Source: an uncultured Bacteroides sp. (lineage in GTDB: Bacteria; Bacteroidota; Bacteroidia; Bacteroidales; Bacteroidaceae). From it: DNA of 64,000 bases. Location: contig UQTJ01000005.1 of NCBI GenBank assembly GCA_900544075.1, positions 44,697-108,696 of the forward strand, read 5' to 3'. The notes under the pieces were generated by a model. It saw only the letters and a program-made list of their open reading frames with translations, ran no database searches and was not told the DNA's origin. Of the stretch, positions 53,800 to 61,541 are shown piece by piece. Each line of letters begins with the position of its first letter. Positions within the stretch are counted from its first letter, which is position 1. Position numbers and translations under genes: made by a program.

Positions 53800-54231
53800 C
53801 TAAAAATCCATATCGGTCTTTAAATATGTAGTTTTTTTCCCATTAATACTAGAACCAGGCGTCAAGTCTCTTAATACGAGTTTTGTAGCAGTAAGTTCTA
53901 AGATTTCACTGACAAAGACGTAATAGCCACCATCTTCTATTATATATTTCCCATTATTATTTTTTCCTATTTTGTTACTGTCAAATACGGTATCAGGAGA
54001 TGAACTAAGATAGTATCTATAATTAAAAAGCCTAAGTTCACCATCAATTTTCATTTTAGTTACATACTCTGTTTTAGTATATCTTACATACCCATAATCT
54101 CCTTCATAGAAAAAGTCTTGTGGTTCCCACTTCGTACTCGTTAATAACTCCTGAGTAGTTTTTTGCCCTTGTGCAAACACAGATATACCACAATACATGT
54201 TCAACACCAATAGTATAAATAAACCTTTCAT
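53800..54231 (-). CDS. Secreted small beta protein B, copy 1
   Basis: A 143-residue protein with a signal peptide (MKGLFILLVLNMYCGISVFAQ). The mature part is short beta strands: LLTSTKWEPQDFFYEGDYGYVRYTKTE, GELRLFNYRYYLS, then ILELTATKLVLRDLTPG, a lipocalin-like layout. Copy 2 is very similar. No family was recognised. It lies between A and C in both duplicated units. Confidence 0.65.
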   Translation of the reverse strand: MKGLFILLVLNMYCGISVFAQGQKTTQELLTSTKWEPQDFFYEGDYGYVRYTKTEYVTKMKIDGELRLFNYRYYLSSSPDTVFDSNKIGKNNNGKYIIEDGGYYVFVSEILELTATKLVLRDLTPGSSINGKKTTYLKTDMDF

Positions 54232-54288
54232 ACATTTATTTCTTTTTTATTTCAAAAAAATATAGGATATATTACTTTACATAAAATG

Positions 54289-54708
54289 TCATGACAACAC
54301 GTCAATACCACGTTTAATCAAATCATTCTTCAAGGTGTCTGCCTCTTTTTTACCCACCAACAATACGGTGTAATCTTTCGTGATATACCCCTGCTTTATT
54401 CCTATTTTGCATCCTTCCAGAAAACTGTATTCGATAATCACAGCATCAATCTCGGAAAACATGTAAACTGTTTCCTTCCTGTTATTGCTCTTGTGTCTTA
54501 TAACCAAAGAGTCATCGGTAAGTAAAACGTATGACAAGGAACTGTGCAAATATGCTGTCGTAGCAATTGTAAGTCCTAATCCCGGTAAAGCCATAACAGG
54601 TATGTTATAAGTGATAAAAGGAGTGACTATAATTGTCATACCTAACAATATGCTACAAGCAAACATAAAATCGTAGAACAGGTATCGTTTCTTTCTATAT
54701 TCTTTCAT
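54289..54708 (-). CDS. Two-helix membrane protein C with PH-like domain, copy 1
   Basis: A 139-residue protein with a basic start MKEYRKKRYLFYDF, two helices (about 15-57) and a soluble C-terminal domain. The pattern LLTDDSLVIRHK, then ETVYMFSEIDAVIIEY and the terminal LIKRGIDVLS resembles bacterial PH-like (bPH) domains. Copy 2 differs at only three residues. I start at the Met matched in both copies rather than an upstream codon present only here. Confidence 0.7.
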   Translation of the reverse strand: MKEYRKKRYLFYDFMFACSILLGMTIIVTPFITYNIPVMALPGLGLTIATTAYLHSSLSYVLLTDDSLVIRHKSNNRKETVYMFSEIDAVIIEYSFLEGCKIGIKQGYITKDYTVLLVGKKEADTLKNDLIKRGIDVLS

Positions 54709-54733
54709 AACTATCAATAATGGATATAGTAAC

Positions 54734-54771
54734 AAGATAAAGATTTCGTGGATTGGCGAAACCTTTATCTT
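54734..54771 (-). terminator. Terminator copy in unit 1
   Basis: A 15-nt stem with one mismatch (54734-54748 with 54757-54771). It is a duplicated copy of the hairpin behind the gene at 56510. Confidence 0.65.
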
Positions 54772-54787
54772 GTATTAAGTATTCAAC

Positions 54788-54868
54788 TATCAACCGGGAC
54801 ATACCTGTGCATGAAAATCATAGAAACAAGTATGCCAGCAAGATATCTTGAATGCGAATTATTAGCAT
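54788..54868 (-). pseudogene. 5' fragment of the O-antigen ligase gene
   Basis: About 81 nt, including the start codon at 54868, match the first 27 codons of the ligase gene at 53154-53073 with a few changes and a one-base deletion. It is a by-product of the tandem duplication and marks its junction. Confidence 0.8.
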
Positions 54869-54913
54869 TACAGTCTTTTTATTCCTTAGAAAAAGGCTTT
54901 TTATAAGAAATAA

Positions 54914-55441
54914 CTACTCTACTCTGGTCATTATTATATCTGTAGGTACAGAGAAACCTATTGGATGAACTTCCTCCGCATTCTCATCACCTTCTATCAT
55001 ATTCCATATGCCAATATTCTCATTCAAAGTCCAGCGTATCTTATTTTTGGATATATAGTCTATTCTACAAGCAGGTATTCCATTACCATCAAAATGTTTC
55101 TTACGCTGGTCATAAAGAGTAGCACCTATAGATTTAGAGAGGTAAGAAAAATAAGAGGCAGTAATATAAATATTCTGTTCAGGACATTTAATGCCGTCAA
55201 CACGATGAGTGTTTATCTTAAGATAGTCATCAGAATATTGTCCTTTTACGCAGACTGAATAACCACCCAATATTTTTACAGTTCTTCCTTTATGTAAAGT
55301 TTCTCCTTTGACTAATTTTATAGTAAAAGTGGTATCACCTTTCTCGCCTCTCCACGTTCCTATGTAATCGTCAAGGGAGACCTGTGCATTAATACTAACA
55401 CAAGTACATAAAACAACTAAAAACAAAAATAATTTTCTCAT
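54914..55441 (-). CDS. Secreted small beta protein A, copy 2
   Basis: A 175-residue paralogue of protein A with an identical signal peptide. The shared core is IGTWRGEKGDTTFTIKLVKGE and the C-terminal PIGFSVPTDIIM. The middle has diverged more than in B or C: a GGYSVCVKGQYSDDYLK segment with different charge, and a two-residue insertion near the end. That suggests changing ligand or partner preference after duplication. Confidence 0.65.
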   Translation of the reverse strand: MRKLFLFLVVLCTCVSINAQVSLDDYIGTWRGEKGDTTFTIKLVKGETLHKGRTVKILGGYSVCVKGQYSDDYLKINTHRVDGIKCPEQNIYITASYFSYLSKSIGATLYDQRKKHFDGNGIPACRIDYISKNKIRWTLNENIGIWNMIEGDENAEEVHPIGFSVPTDIIMTRVE

Positions 55442-55517
55442 AAAACAATAATCATGAATTAAAATCGCTCTATATACCATTTTCACTAACAGTCACGGTC
55501 TTGGCTAAAAGAGGTTA

Positions 55518-55949
55518 CTAAAAATCCATATCGGTCTTTAAATATGTAGTTTTTTTCCCTGTAGTAGTAAAACCAGGAGTCAAGTTTTTTAATACGAGTT
55601 TGGTAGCAGTAAGTTCTAAGATTTCGCTGATAATAACATACTTGCCACTTTTTCTTATTATATATTTCCCATTATTATTTTTACCTATTTTGTTACTGTC
55701 AAATACGGTATCAGGAGATGAACTAAGATAGTATCTATAATTAAAAAGCCTAAGTTCACCATCAATTTTCATTTTAGTAAAAAACTCTGTTTTAGTATAT
55801 TTTACATACCCATAGTTTCCATTAGCAAAAAAGTCTTGAGGTTCCCACTTCGTACTCGTTAATAACTCCTGAGTAGTTTTTTGTTCTTGTGCAAACACAG
55901 ATATACCACAATATATGTTTAATACCAATAGAATAAATAAACTTTTCAT
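55518..55949 (-). CDS. Secreted small beta protein B, copy 2
   Basis: A 143-residue paralogue of protein B of the same length. The signal peptide and the core LFNYRYYLSSSPDTVFDSN are identical; most changes lie in residues 40-47 and 97-125. Function unknown. Confidence 0.65.
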   Translation of the reverse strand: MKSLFILLVLNIYCGISVFAQEQKTTQELLTSTKWEPQDFFANGNYGYVKYTKTEFFTKMKIDGELRLFNYRYYLSSSPDTVFDSNKIGKNNNGKYIIRKSGKYVIISEILELTATKLVLKNLTPGFTTTGKKTTYLKTDMDF

Positions 55950-56005
55950 ACTTTTATTTCTTTTTTATCTCAATAAATATAGGATATATTACTTTACATA
56001 AAATG

Positions 56006-56425
56006 TCATGACAACACGTCAATACCACGTTTAATCAAATCATTCTTCAAGGTGTCTGCCTCTTTTTTACCCACCAACAATACGGTGTAATCTTTCGTGA
56101 TATACCCCTGCTTTATTCCTATTTTGCATCCTTCCAGAAAACTGTATTCGATAATCACAGCATCAATCTCGGAAAACATGTAAACTGTTTCCTTCCTGTT
56201 ATTGCTCTTGTGTCTTATAACAAAAGAGTCATCGGCAAGTAAAACGTATGACAAGGAACTGTGCAAATATGCTGTTGTAGCAATTGTTAGTCCTAATCCC
56301 GGCAAAGCCATAACAGGTATATTATAAGTGATAAAAGGAGTGACTATAATTGTCACACCTAACAATATGCTACAAGCAAACATAAAATCGTAGAACAGGT
56401 ATCGTTTCTTTCTATATTCTTTCAT
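56006..56425 (-). CDS. Two-helix membrane protein C with PH-like domain, copy 2
   Basis: A 139-residue copy nearly identical to the one at 54289: Met to Val, Thr to Ala and Leu to Phe are the only changes seen. The near-identity compared with protein A suggests recent gene conversion or strong constraint on C. Confidence 0.7.
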   Translation of the reverse strand: MKEYRKKRYLFYDFMFACSILLGVTIIVTPFITYNIPVMALPGLGLTIATTAYLHSSLSYVLLADDSFVIRHKSNNRKETVYMFSEIDAVIIEYSFLEGCKIGIKQGYITKDYTVLLVGKKEADTLKNDLIKRGIDVLS

Positions 56426-56453
56426 AATAATCAATAATAGATATATAGTAATT

Positions 56454-56489
56454 AAGATAAAGGTCTCACTAAATTGTGGAACCTTTATC
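56454..56489 (-). terminator. Terminator behind the membrane-protein gene at 56510
   Basis: A GATAAAGGT/ACCTTTATC stem with weaker inner pairs, just past the stop of the gene at 56510. It is duplicated at 54734-54771. Confidence 0.65.
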
Positions 56490-56509
56490 CTTTATTAAAT
56501 ATTTTGCTT

Positions 56510-56980
56510 TCAACTCTTTTTTTTAAAGTAAGACTTTATTACGCTATCGCTTACTTCCACATTTACATTGTTACTAAGCATATCATCTATTATAGCTTCC
56601 AGGTCTTTCCCATTTACACAATACATTAAGTACTTACATGATTTCTTACCACCAGAAACAATTCTAAAATATACTGTTGGTTGTGATATATCATTTTTAA
56701 CTATAATCCTTTCGATATCATTATACATAAATGTTTTCTTCCACAAAAAATAAACTTTATTCTTAAGAACTATACGATTATCATATAGTATTATATAATT
56801 AAAATACACTGCCTGCCATAAAAAAATCAAAATAAAAAGAACTATTGTAGCCCACCATATCAATTCATTTCTATATGATGGATAGATATTGTTTTTCATA
56901 TAAATCAGAAAAAGGCCAAAAGGAATAAAAAAAATCCAGATAGATATTTGTTTCCATACACTTTTACTATACACTTTCAT
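56510..56980 (-). CDS. Two-helix membrane protein D with PH-like domain
   Basis: A 156-residue protein with two helices (about 12-28 and 41-63) followed by a PH-like domain: IILYDNRIVLKNK, TFMYNDIERIIVKND, and the terminal LSNNVNVEVSD. The layout is the same as C, but sequence identity is low. It probably has its own promoter: a box TATATTTG lies on the minus strand at 57030-57023. Confidence 0.65.
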   Translation of the reverse strand: MKVYSKSVWKQISIWIFFIPFGLFLIYMKNNIYPSYRNELIWWATIVLFILIFLWQAVYFNYIILYDNRIVLKNKVYFLWKKTFMYNDIERIIVKNDISQPTVYFRIVSGGKKSCKYLMYCVNGKDLEAIIDDMLSNNVNVEVSDSVIKSYFKKKS

Positions 56981-57063
56981 ACTTAATAAATTTGTTTATA
57001 CATAATAGTTGACATTAGAAGGCAAATATAATTTTGACCTATTTACATTATTTAAATCTGCAG

Positions 57064-57546
57064 TTATTTTAAATGACCGGTTATTTCAATATCAATACCA
57101 TAAGATTTGATATCATTAAGTATAGACATACAATCTTCCTTTGAGACTAAACAAATAACCAATGGTAGTGATTTTGTCTTATTGGATTTTATAACTCTGA
57201 TATAATTCTGTGAAAAACCTCCTTTGTTTCCTATTTCCACTTTAATAATATCCCTGTACAAATATTTCTTTCTGATGAAGGGGATTATACCATTTATTAT
57301 ATCTATTCCGGAATTTGATACAACGACATAAAAACAATTGTACACTGTAATGAATATGATAAAAATGATGTAAGGAACAAAAAACAATATGGATATTTTT
57401 ATTAAGTAATCAATCTCAACTCCATTACTCAGTGCAAGATTAAAATGTTCTACTATAATAGGAAACAATATAGCAGAAGTGATTATAATTGTTCCTAAGA
57501 ATACCATTATGTATGTTTTATAAAAAGGTTGTCTATATTTTTTCAT
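57064..57546 (-). CDS. Two-helix membrane protein E with PH-like domain
   Basis: A 160-residue protein. I start it at MKKYRQPFYKTYIM because C starts in the same way; a GTG 24 codons upstream (57618) is in frame and lies 17 nt after the predicted transcription start, so it cannot be excluded. Two or three helices (about 12-85) are followed by VVVSNSGIDIINGII, KYLYRDIIKVEIG, and a terminal KSYGIDIEITG that matches the end of C. Confidence 0.65.
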   Translation of the reverse strand: MKKYRQPFYKTYIMVFLGTIIITSAILFPIIVEHFNLALSNGVEIDYLIKISILFFVPYIIFIIFITVYNCFYVVVSNSGIDIINGIIPFIRKKYLYRDIIKVEIGNKGGFSQNYIRVIKSNKTKSLPLVICLVSKEDCMSILNDIKSYGIDIEITGHLK

Positions 57547-57641
57547 AGGATTTATGATATTAAGTACATACGACAATGATGTTCCGTCCTCAAAATACAA
57601 ATGAATTTCTTGTTGCACTTTGCAGTAGAAACATTATTTCG

Positions 57642-57673
57642 CAAAGCTAATAAAAAATATATAATTTATCAAA
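57642..57673 (-). promoter_or_regulatory. Promoter of the membrane-protein gene at 57064
   Basis: On the minus strand TTTG (57673-57670), a 20-nt spacer and TAGCTTTG (57649-57642) match the Bacteroidetes pattern perfectly. This may drive the whole small-gene block leftwards. Confidence 0.7.
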
Positions 57674-57738
57674 CCACAACAATATTTCATCAATAATATC
57701 ATCAGCATCATCCGTATATACAAAATCCTTTTAATAGA

Positions 57739-57969
57739 CCGTGCCGAATGCTGTCGCCCACACTGGAAAGCCTTGCCGAGAAATACAAGGACGACATAAT
57801 AATATATAAGGTGAACACTGACGAGGGACGGGAACTGGCAGCGGCATTCGGAATAACAAGCCTCCCCACACTGCTGTTCATACCTATGGACGAGATGCCA
57901 CAGGTGGCACAGGGCGCCTTGCCAAAGAAGGAACTCGAAAAGGCCATCAATGATTTCCTGATTAAATGA
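57739..57969 (+). pseudogene. Thioredoxin gene with its 5' third missing
   Basis: Reads PCR-MLSPTLESLAEKYKDD, then YKVNTDEGRELAAAFGI, the cis-Pro segment SLPTLLFIP, and KKELEKAINDFLIK: the C-terminal two thirds of a thioredoxin. It breaks exactly at the active site, where only the second Cys of CGPC is left (codon 57742-57744) and the Trp-Cys-Gly and the first 30 or so residues are absent. The new upstream sequence belongs to the small-gene island. An ATG at 57748 could in principle start a 73-residue peptide, but it would lack the redox site. Confidence 0.85.
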
Positions 57970-57996
57970 TAAAAAAAACGCTTCGACGTTTTGCCT

Positions 57997-58036
57997 AAAA
58001 CGCTTCGTCGTTTTAAATCGAATGACGAAGCGTTTT
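57997..58036 (+). terminator. Terminator of the truncated thioredoxin gene
   Basis: A perfect 13-bp stem (57997-58009 with 58024-58036). The left arm sequence AAAACGCTTCG occurs a second time in direct orientation just upstream (about 57975-57985), giving three related copies. Confidence 0.8.
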
Positions 58037-58168
58037 CTTTATAAAAGAAAATATGCCAACTATGACATTATGTCAGTATTTCATCTGCTGGCATTTTTTT
58101 TGCATATACCACCATCGGTTGACGACCAACCGGACATAAATGATTTATTAATATAAAATATTTGATAT

Positions 58169-60214
58169 ATGCAAAAAGGTAATATCGGGGTTACTACAGA
58201 AAACATATTCCCCATCATAAAGAAATTCTTATACAGCGACCATGAAATTTTCTTGCGCGAACTTGTTTCAAATGCAGTGGATGCCACTCAGAAACTGAAA
58301 ACTCTTGCATCAAAAGGCGAATTCAAGGGAGAACTTGGCGACCTTACCATCAAGGTGAAAGCCGAAAACGATACTATCGTCATCTCTGACCGTGGTCTTG
58401 GTCTTACAGCTGAGGAAATAGACAAGTATATCAACCAGATAGCATTCTCAGGTGCAAATGACTTCCTTGCAAAATACAAGGATGATGCAAACGCTATTAT
58501 CGGTCACTTCGGTTTGGGATTCTACTCTGCCTTTATGGTAGCAAAGAAGGTGGAAATCGTTACCAAATCATATCAGGAAGGTGCACAGGCTATGAAATGG
58601 ACTTGCGACGGCAGCCCTGAGTTTACTCTTGAGGAAACTGAAAAGGCTGACCGTGGTACAGATATCATACTTTACATAGACGATGACTGCAAGGAATTTC
58701 TTGAAGAAAACCGCCTGAAAGGATTGCTGAACAAATATTGCCGATTCTTGGCTGTGCCTGTAGCATTCGGTAAGAAAAAGGAATGGAAGGATGGCAAGCA
58801 GGTAGAAACTGAAGAAGATAATATAATAAACGACACTTGCCCTATATGGACAAAGAAGCCAAGCGAACTGAAGGATGAGGACTATAAGAACTTCTATCGT
58901 GACCTCTACCCTATGTCGGACGAGCTTCTGTTCTGGATACACCTGAATGTTGACTATCCGTTCAATCTGACAGGTGTGCTCTACTTCCCGAAAATAAAGA
59001 GTAACATCGATTTGCAGAAGAACAAGATACAGTTGTACTGCAACCAGGTATATGTAACTGATTCTGTAGAAGGAATCGTGCCTGACTTCCTGACATTGCT
59101 TCACGGTGTAATCGACTCTCCGGATATTCCGCTTAACGTATCACGTTCATATCTGCAGAGCGACTCTAACGTAAAGAAAATCTCTACATATATCACTAAG
59201 AAGGTAGCCGACAGACTTCAGTCTATCTTCAAGAACGACCGTAAAGAATTTGAAAACAAATGGGATGACCTGAAGATTTTCATCAACTACGGAATGCTGA
59301 CTCAGGAAGACTTCTATTCTAAAGCTGACAAGTTTGCTCTGTTCAAAGACACTGAAGGCAAATATTACACTCAGGAAGAATACAAGACTCTTATCAGCGG
59401 AAACCAGACTGACAAGGATGGTAATCTGATTTACCTCTATGCAAACAACCGCGACGAGCAGTATGCTTATATTGACGCTGCCGTAAACAAGGGCTACAAC
59501 GTACTGATGATGGACGGACAGCTTGACGTTCCGATGATAAACATGCTGGAACAGAAACTTGAAAAGAGCCGTTTCACACGTGTGGACAGTGATGTTATCG
59601 ACCGTCTGATAGTAAAAGACGAACCTAAAGGCGAGGAACTGAAAGAAGACAAACGCAGCATACTTTCTACTGTATTCAGCGGACAGCTGCCAAAACTGCA
59701 GAAGACAGAATTCCATGTAGAGGCTCAGGCTATGGGAGAAAACGCTTCTCCTGTCATCATCACTCAGGCTGAATATATGCGCCGTATGAAGGAAATGGCA
59801 AACATACAGCCGGGTATGAGTTTCTATGGAGAAATGCCTGACATGTACAGTCTTGTACTGAACAGCGACCATAAGCTTATCAAACAGGTTCTGAGCGAAA
59901 CAGAAACTGTATGTGCCGAAAAGCTTGTTCCGGTAGAATCGGAAATCGCTATCCTCTCACTCAGAGAAAGCGAGCTGCATAAAGCTCACGAAGGCAAGAA
60001 GGACGAAGAAATCCCTGTAGCTGAAAAAGACGAGCTTAAAGATGTAGAAAAGAAGCTTGAGGAGCAGAGAAACCGGAAGAACAACATCCTGAACGAATAT
60101 GCAGCAGGCAACAAAGTTGTTCATCAGCTGATTGACCTTGCATTACTTCAGAACGGTATGCTGAAAGGTGAAGCTCTCACAAACTTCGTCAAGAGAAGCA
60201 TAGAGATGATTTAA
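58169..60214 (+). CDS. htpG: Chaperone HtpG (Hsp90)
   Basis: A 681-residue Hsp90. The GHKL ATP site has ELVSNAVDA (about 31-39), DRGLGLT in place of the usual DxGxG form, and GHFGLGFYSAFMVA. The middle domain has NVSRSYLQSD with the catalytic Arg, and a C-terminal dimerisation domain follows. The charged C-terminal stretch (REDELHKAHEGKKDEE-like, about 620-650) is longer than in E. coli and typical of Bacteroidetes. Confidence 0.96.
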   Translation: MQKGNIGVTTENIFPIIKKFLYSDHEIFLRELVSNAVDATQKLKTLASKGEFKGELGDLTIKVKAENDTIVISDRGLGLTAEEIDKYINQIAFSGANDFLAKYKDDANAIIGHFGLGFYSAFMVAKKVEIVTKSYQEGAQAMKWTCDGSPEFTLEETEKADRGTDIILYIDDDCKEFLEENRLKGLLNKYCRFLAVPVAFGKKKEWKDGKQVETEEDNIINDTCPIWTKKPSELKDEDYKNFYRDLYPMSDELLFWIHLNVDYPFNLTGVLYFPKIKSNIDLQKNKIQLYCNQVYVTDSVEGIVPDFLTLLHGVIDSPDIPLNVSRSYLQSDSNVKKISTYITKKVADRLQSIFKNDRKEFENKWDDLKIFINYGMLTQEDFYSKADKFALFKDTEGKYYTQEEYKTLISGNQTDKDGNLIYLYANNRDEQYAYIDAAVNKGYNVLMMDGQLDVPMINMLEQKLEKSRFTRVDSDVIDRLIVKDEPKGEELKEDKRSILSTVFSGQLPKLQKTEFHVEAQAMGENASPVIITQAEYMRRMKEMANIQPGMSFYGEMPDMYSLVLNSDHKLIKQVLSETETVCAEKLVPVESEIAILSLRESELHKAHEGKKDEEIPVAEKDELKDVEKKLEEQRNRKNNILNEYAAGNKVVHQLIDLALLQNGMLKGEALTNFVKRSIEMI

Positions 60215-60238
60215 TACATAAGTATCATTGCAACGCAT

Positions 60239-60275
60239 AGGGCAATGCCATTGGGGATATAATGGTGTTGCCCTT
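60239..60275 (+). terminator. Terminator of htpG
   Basis: AGGGCAATGCCATT pairs with AATGGTGTTGCCCT (G-U pairs and a mismatch) and is followed by a T-rich run. Confidence 0.8.
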
Positions 60276-60293
60276 ATTTTTTGTTACATCCCA

Positions 60294-60324
60294 ATTGTAT
60301 TATTATAAAAATCATATAAATTTG
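60294..60324 (+). promoter_or_regulatory. Promoter of the acyltransferase gene
   Basis: ATTG at 60294-60297, a 19-nt spacer and TAAATTTG at 60317-60324 fit the Bacteroidetes pattern. The ATG follows 32 nt later. Confidence 0.65.
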
Positions 60325-60356
60325 TAACCTGACATCTAATTCAATATAAGACAATA

Positions 60357-61406
60357 ATGGGAAACAGAAATTTCACTTTGGATATACTAAGAGTTTTTGC
60401 CTGCTATCTGGTAATACACCAGCATGCGAGCGAATTTTTCTATATAGGAGAAAATGCAGCTGTAGTGACTGGAGACAATACTTTCAGAATAGGTATAATG
60501 ACAAGCCTTGCCAGGATATCAGTTCCATTATTTGTCATGATTTCCGGTTACCTGCTCTTGCCCAAGAAAACGACTACCGAGGAGTTCTTAAAGAAAAGAT
60601 TTACCAGAATACTATACCCGTTCATTGTCTGGTGTATCCTATATGCCGTGTATTATGTTTTCACCAAAGACGAAACCTGGACACAGGCATTGATACATAT
60701 CATCAATATTCCGGTAAACTTCGGTGTTGAGGTAGGACATCTGTGGTATATCTATATGCTTATAGGATTATATCTGCTTGTTCCGATATTGTCACCATGG
60801 TTGAACAGTTGCACTAAAAAGGAACTGCAGGGATATCTTCTATTATGGGGAGCTACAACTTTTGTTCCTTACATTCATTTAATATTCCCGCAAATATTGG
60901 GAGAATGTTTCTGGAATCCCACACCTGCACTGTATTATTTCAGCGGATTTGCAGGTTATCTTATACTTGGATATTACATAAAACGATTTGGAGTTCCTTC
61001 TGTCATAAATTCCCTGATTCTGATTATAGCAGGATATGCCGCTACGGCTTTTATATTCTGTTCGCGAATAAATACTGCCTTAACTATTCCTGAATTGGAG
61101 TTAAGCTGGGGATTCTGTACGATAAATGTAGCGTTGCTCACATGGGGAATTTTCTCACTGCTTACACACATAAAATGGAATGGTAACGGAAAGACAGGAA
61201 AACTTATTACAGACATTTCAGCTAAAAGCTATGGAATGTATCTGGCACACATCATGTTCTTAAATTTATTTTTCAAGGTTATAAGTCCATATTTTGAAAA
61301 TGTATATATATCGGTACCGCTGATATCTGTATGCACATTCGTTTCTGTATATCTGACTATAAAATTATTGTCGTACCTGCCTAAAAGCAAATATTGGTTG
61401 GGATAA
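60357..61406 (+). CDS. Membrane acyltransferase (acyltransferase 3 family)
   Basis: A 349-residue protein with ten predicted helices of the acyltransferase-3 (OafA/WecH-like) family. It starts with LDILRVFACYLVIHQHASEF, whose His is the family's catalytic residue, then ARISVPLFVMISGYLLLPK and the typical GHLWYIYMLIGLYLLVPIL. It probably O-acetylates a surface polysaccharide or lipid. No glycan genes are adjacent. Confidence 0.88.
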   Translation: MGNRNFTLDILRVFACYLVIHQHASEFFYIGENAAVVTGDNTFRIGIMTSLARISVPLFVMISGYLLLPKKTTTEEFLKKRFTRILYPFIVWCILYAVYYVFTKDETWTQALIHIINIPVNFGVEVGHLWYIYMLIGLYLLVPILSPWLNSCTKKELQGYLLLWGATTFVPYIHLIFPQILGECFWNPTPALYYFSGFAGYLILGYYIKRFGVPSVINSLILIIAGYAATAFIFCSRINTALTIPELELSWGFCTINVALLTWGIFSLLTHIKWNGNGKTGKLITDISAKSYGMYLAHIMFLNLFFKVISPYFENVYISVPLISVCTFVSVYLTIKLLSYLPKSKYWLG

Positions 61407-61481
61407 CAGAATATTTGGCCGAAATATAGGTAGTTACAAAAAATATATGCAACTGACAGGGTAAAAACGCAGAATTTTACT

Positions 61482-61489
61482 TATCTTTG
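61482..61489 (+). promoter_or_regulatory. -7 box of the patatin gene
   Basis: TATCTTTG is a perfect -7 match, 53 nt before the ATG. No clear -33 box. Confidence 0.45.
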
Positions 61490-61541
61490 ATAGTCATTCA
61501 ATTATTCATAGTCACACAACAACATATTACCAACTCACGAC

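Larger units (their letters stand above)
53073..54787. repeat. Tandem duplication, unit 1
   Basis: About 1.7 kb, spanning the first ~80 bp of the ligase gene and three small genes, and ending with a terminator hairpin and the last bases of the membrane-protein gene at 56510. It directly abuts unit 2 (54788-56515), with offsets of 1712-1718 between matching genes. The word TCAAC occurs at both original borders. Confidence 0.85.
54788..56515. repeat. Tandem duplication, unit 2
   Basis: Second copy of the A-B-C block with the ligase 5' fragment. Its right end lies in the final codons of the membrane-protein gene at 56510, whose last bases also appear at the end of unit 1. Confidence 0.85.

Noticed and set aside
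53073..56515. Insertion sequence as the cause of the duplication
   Set aside because: No transposase, terminal inverted repeats or target-site duplication found; short homology TCAAC at the borders is enough.
59147..59872. Open frame of 241 codons antisense to htpG
   Set aside because: Lies wholly inside a well-supported Hsp90 gene and shows no domain.
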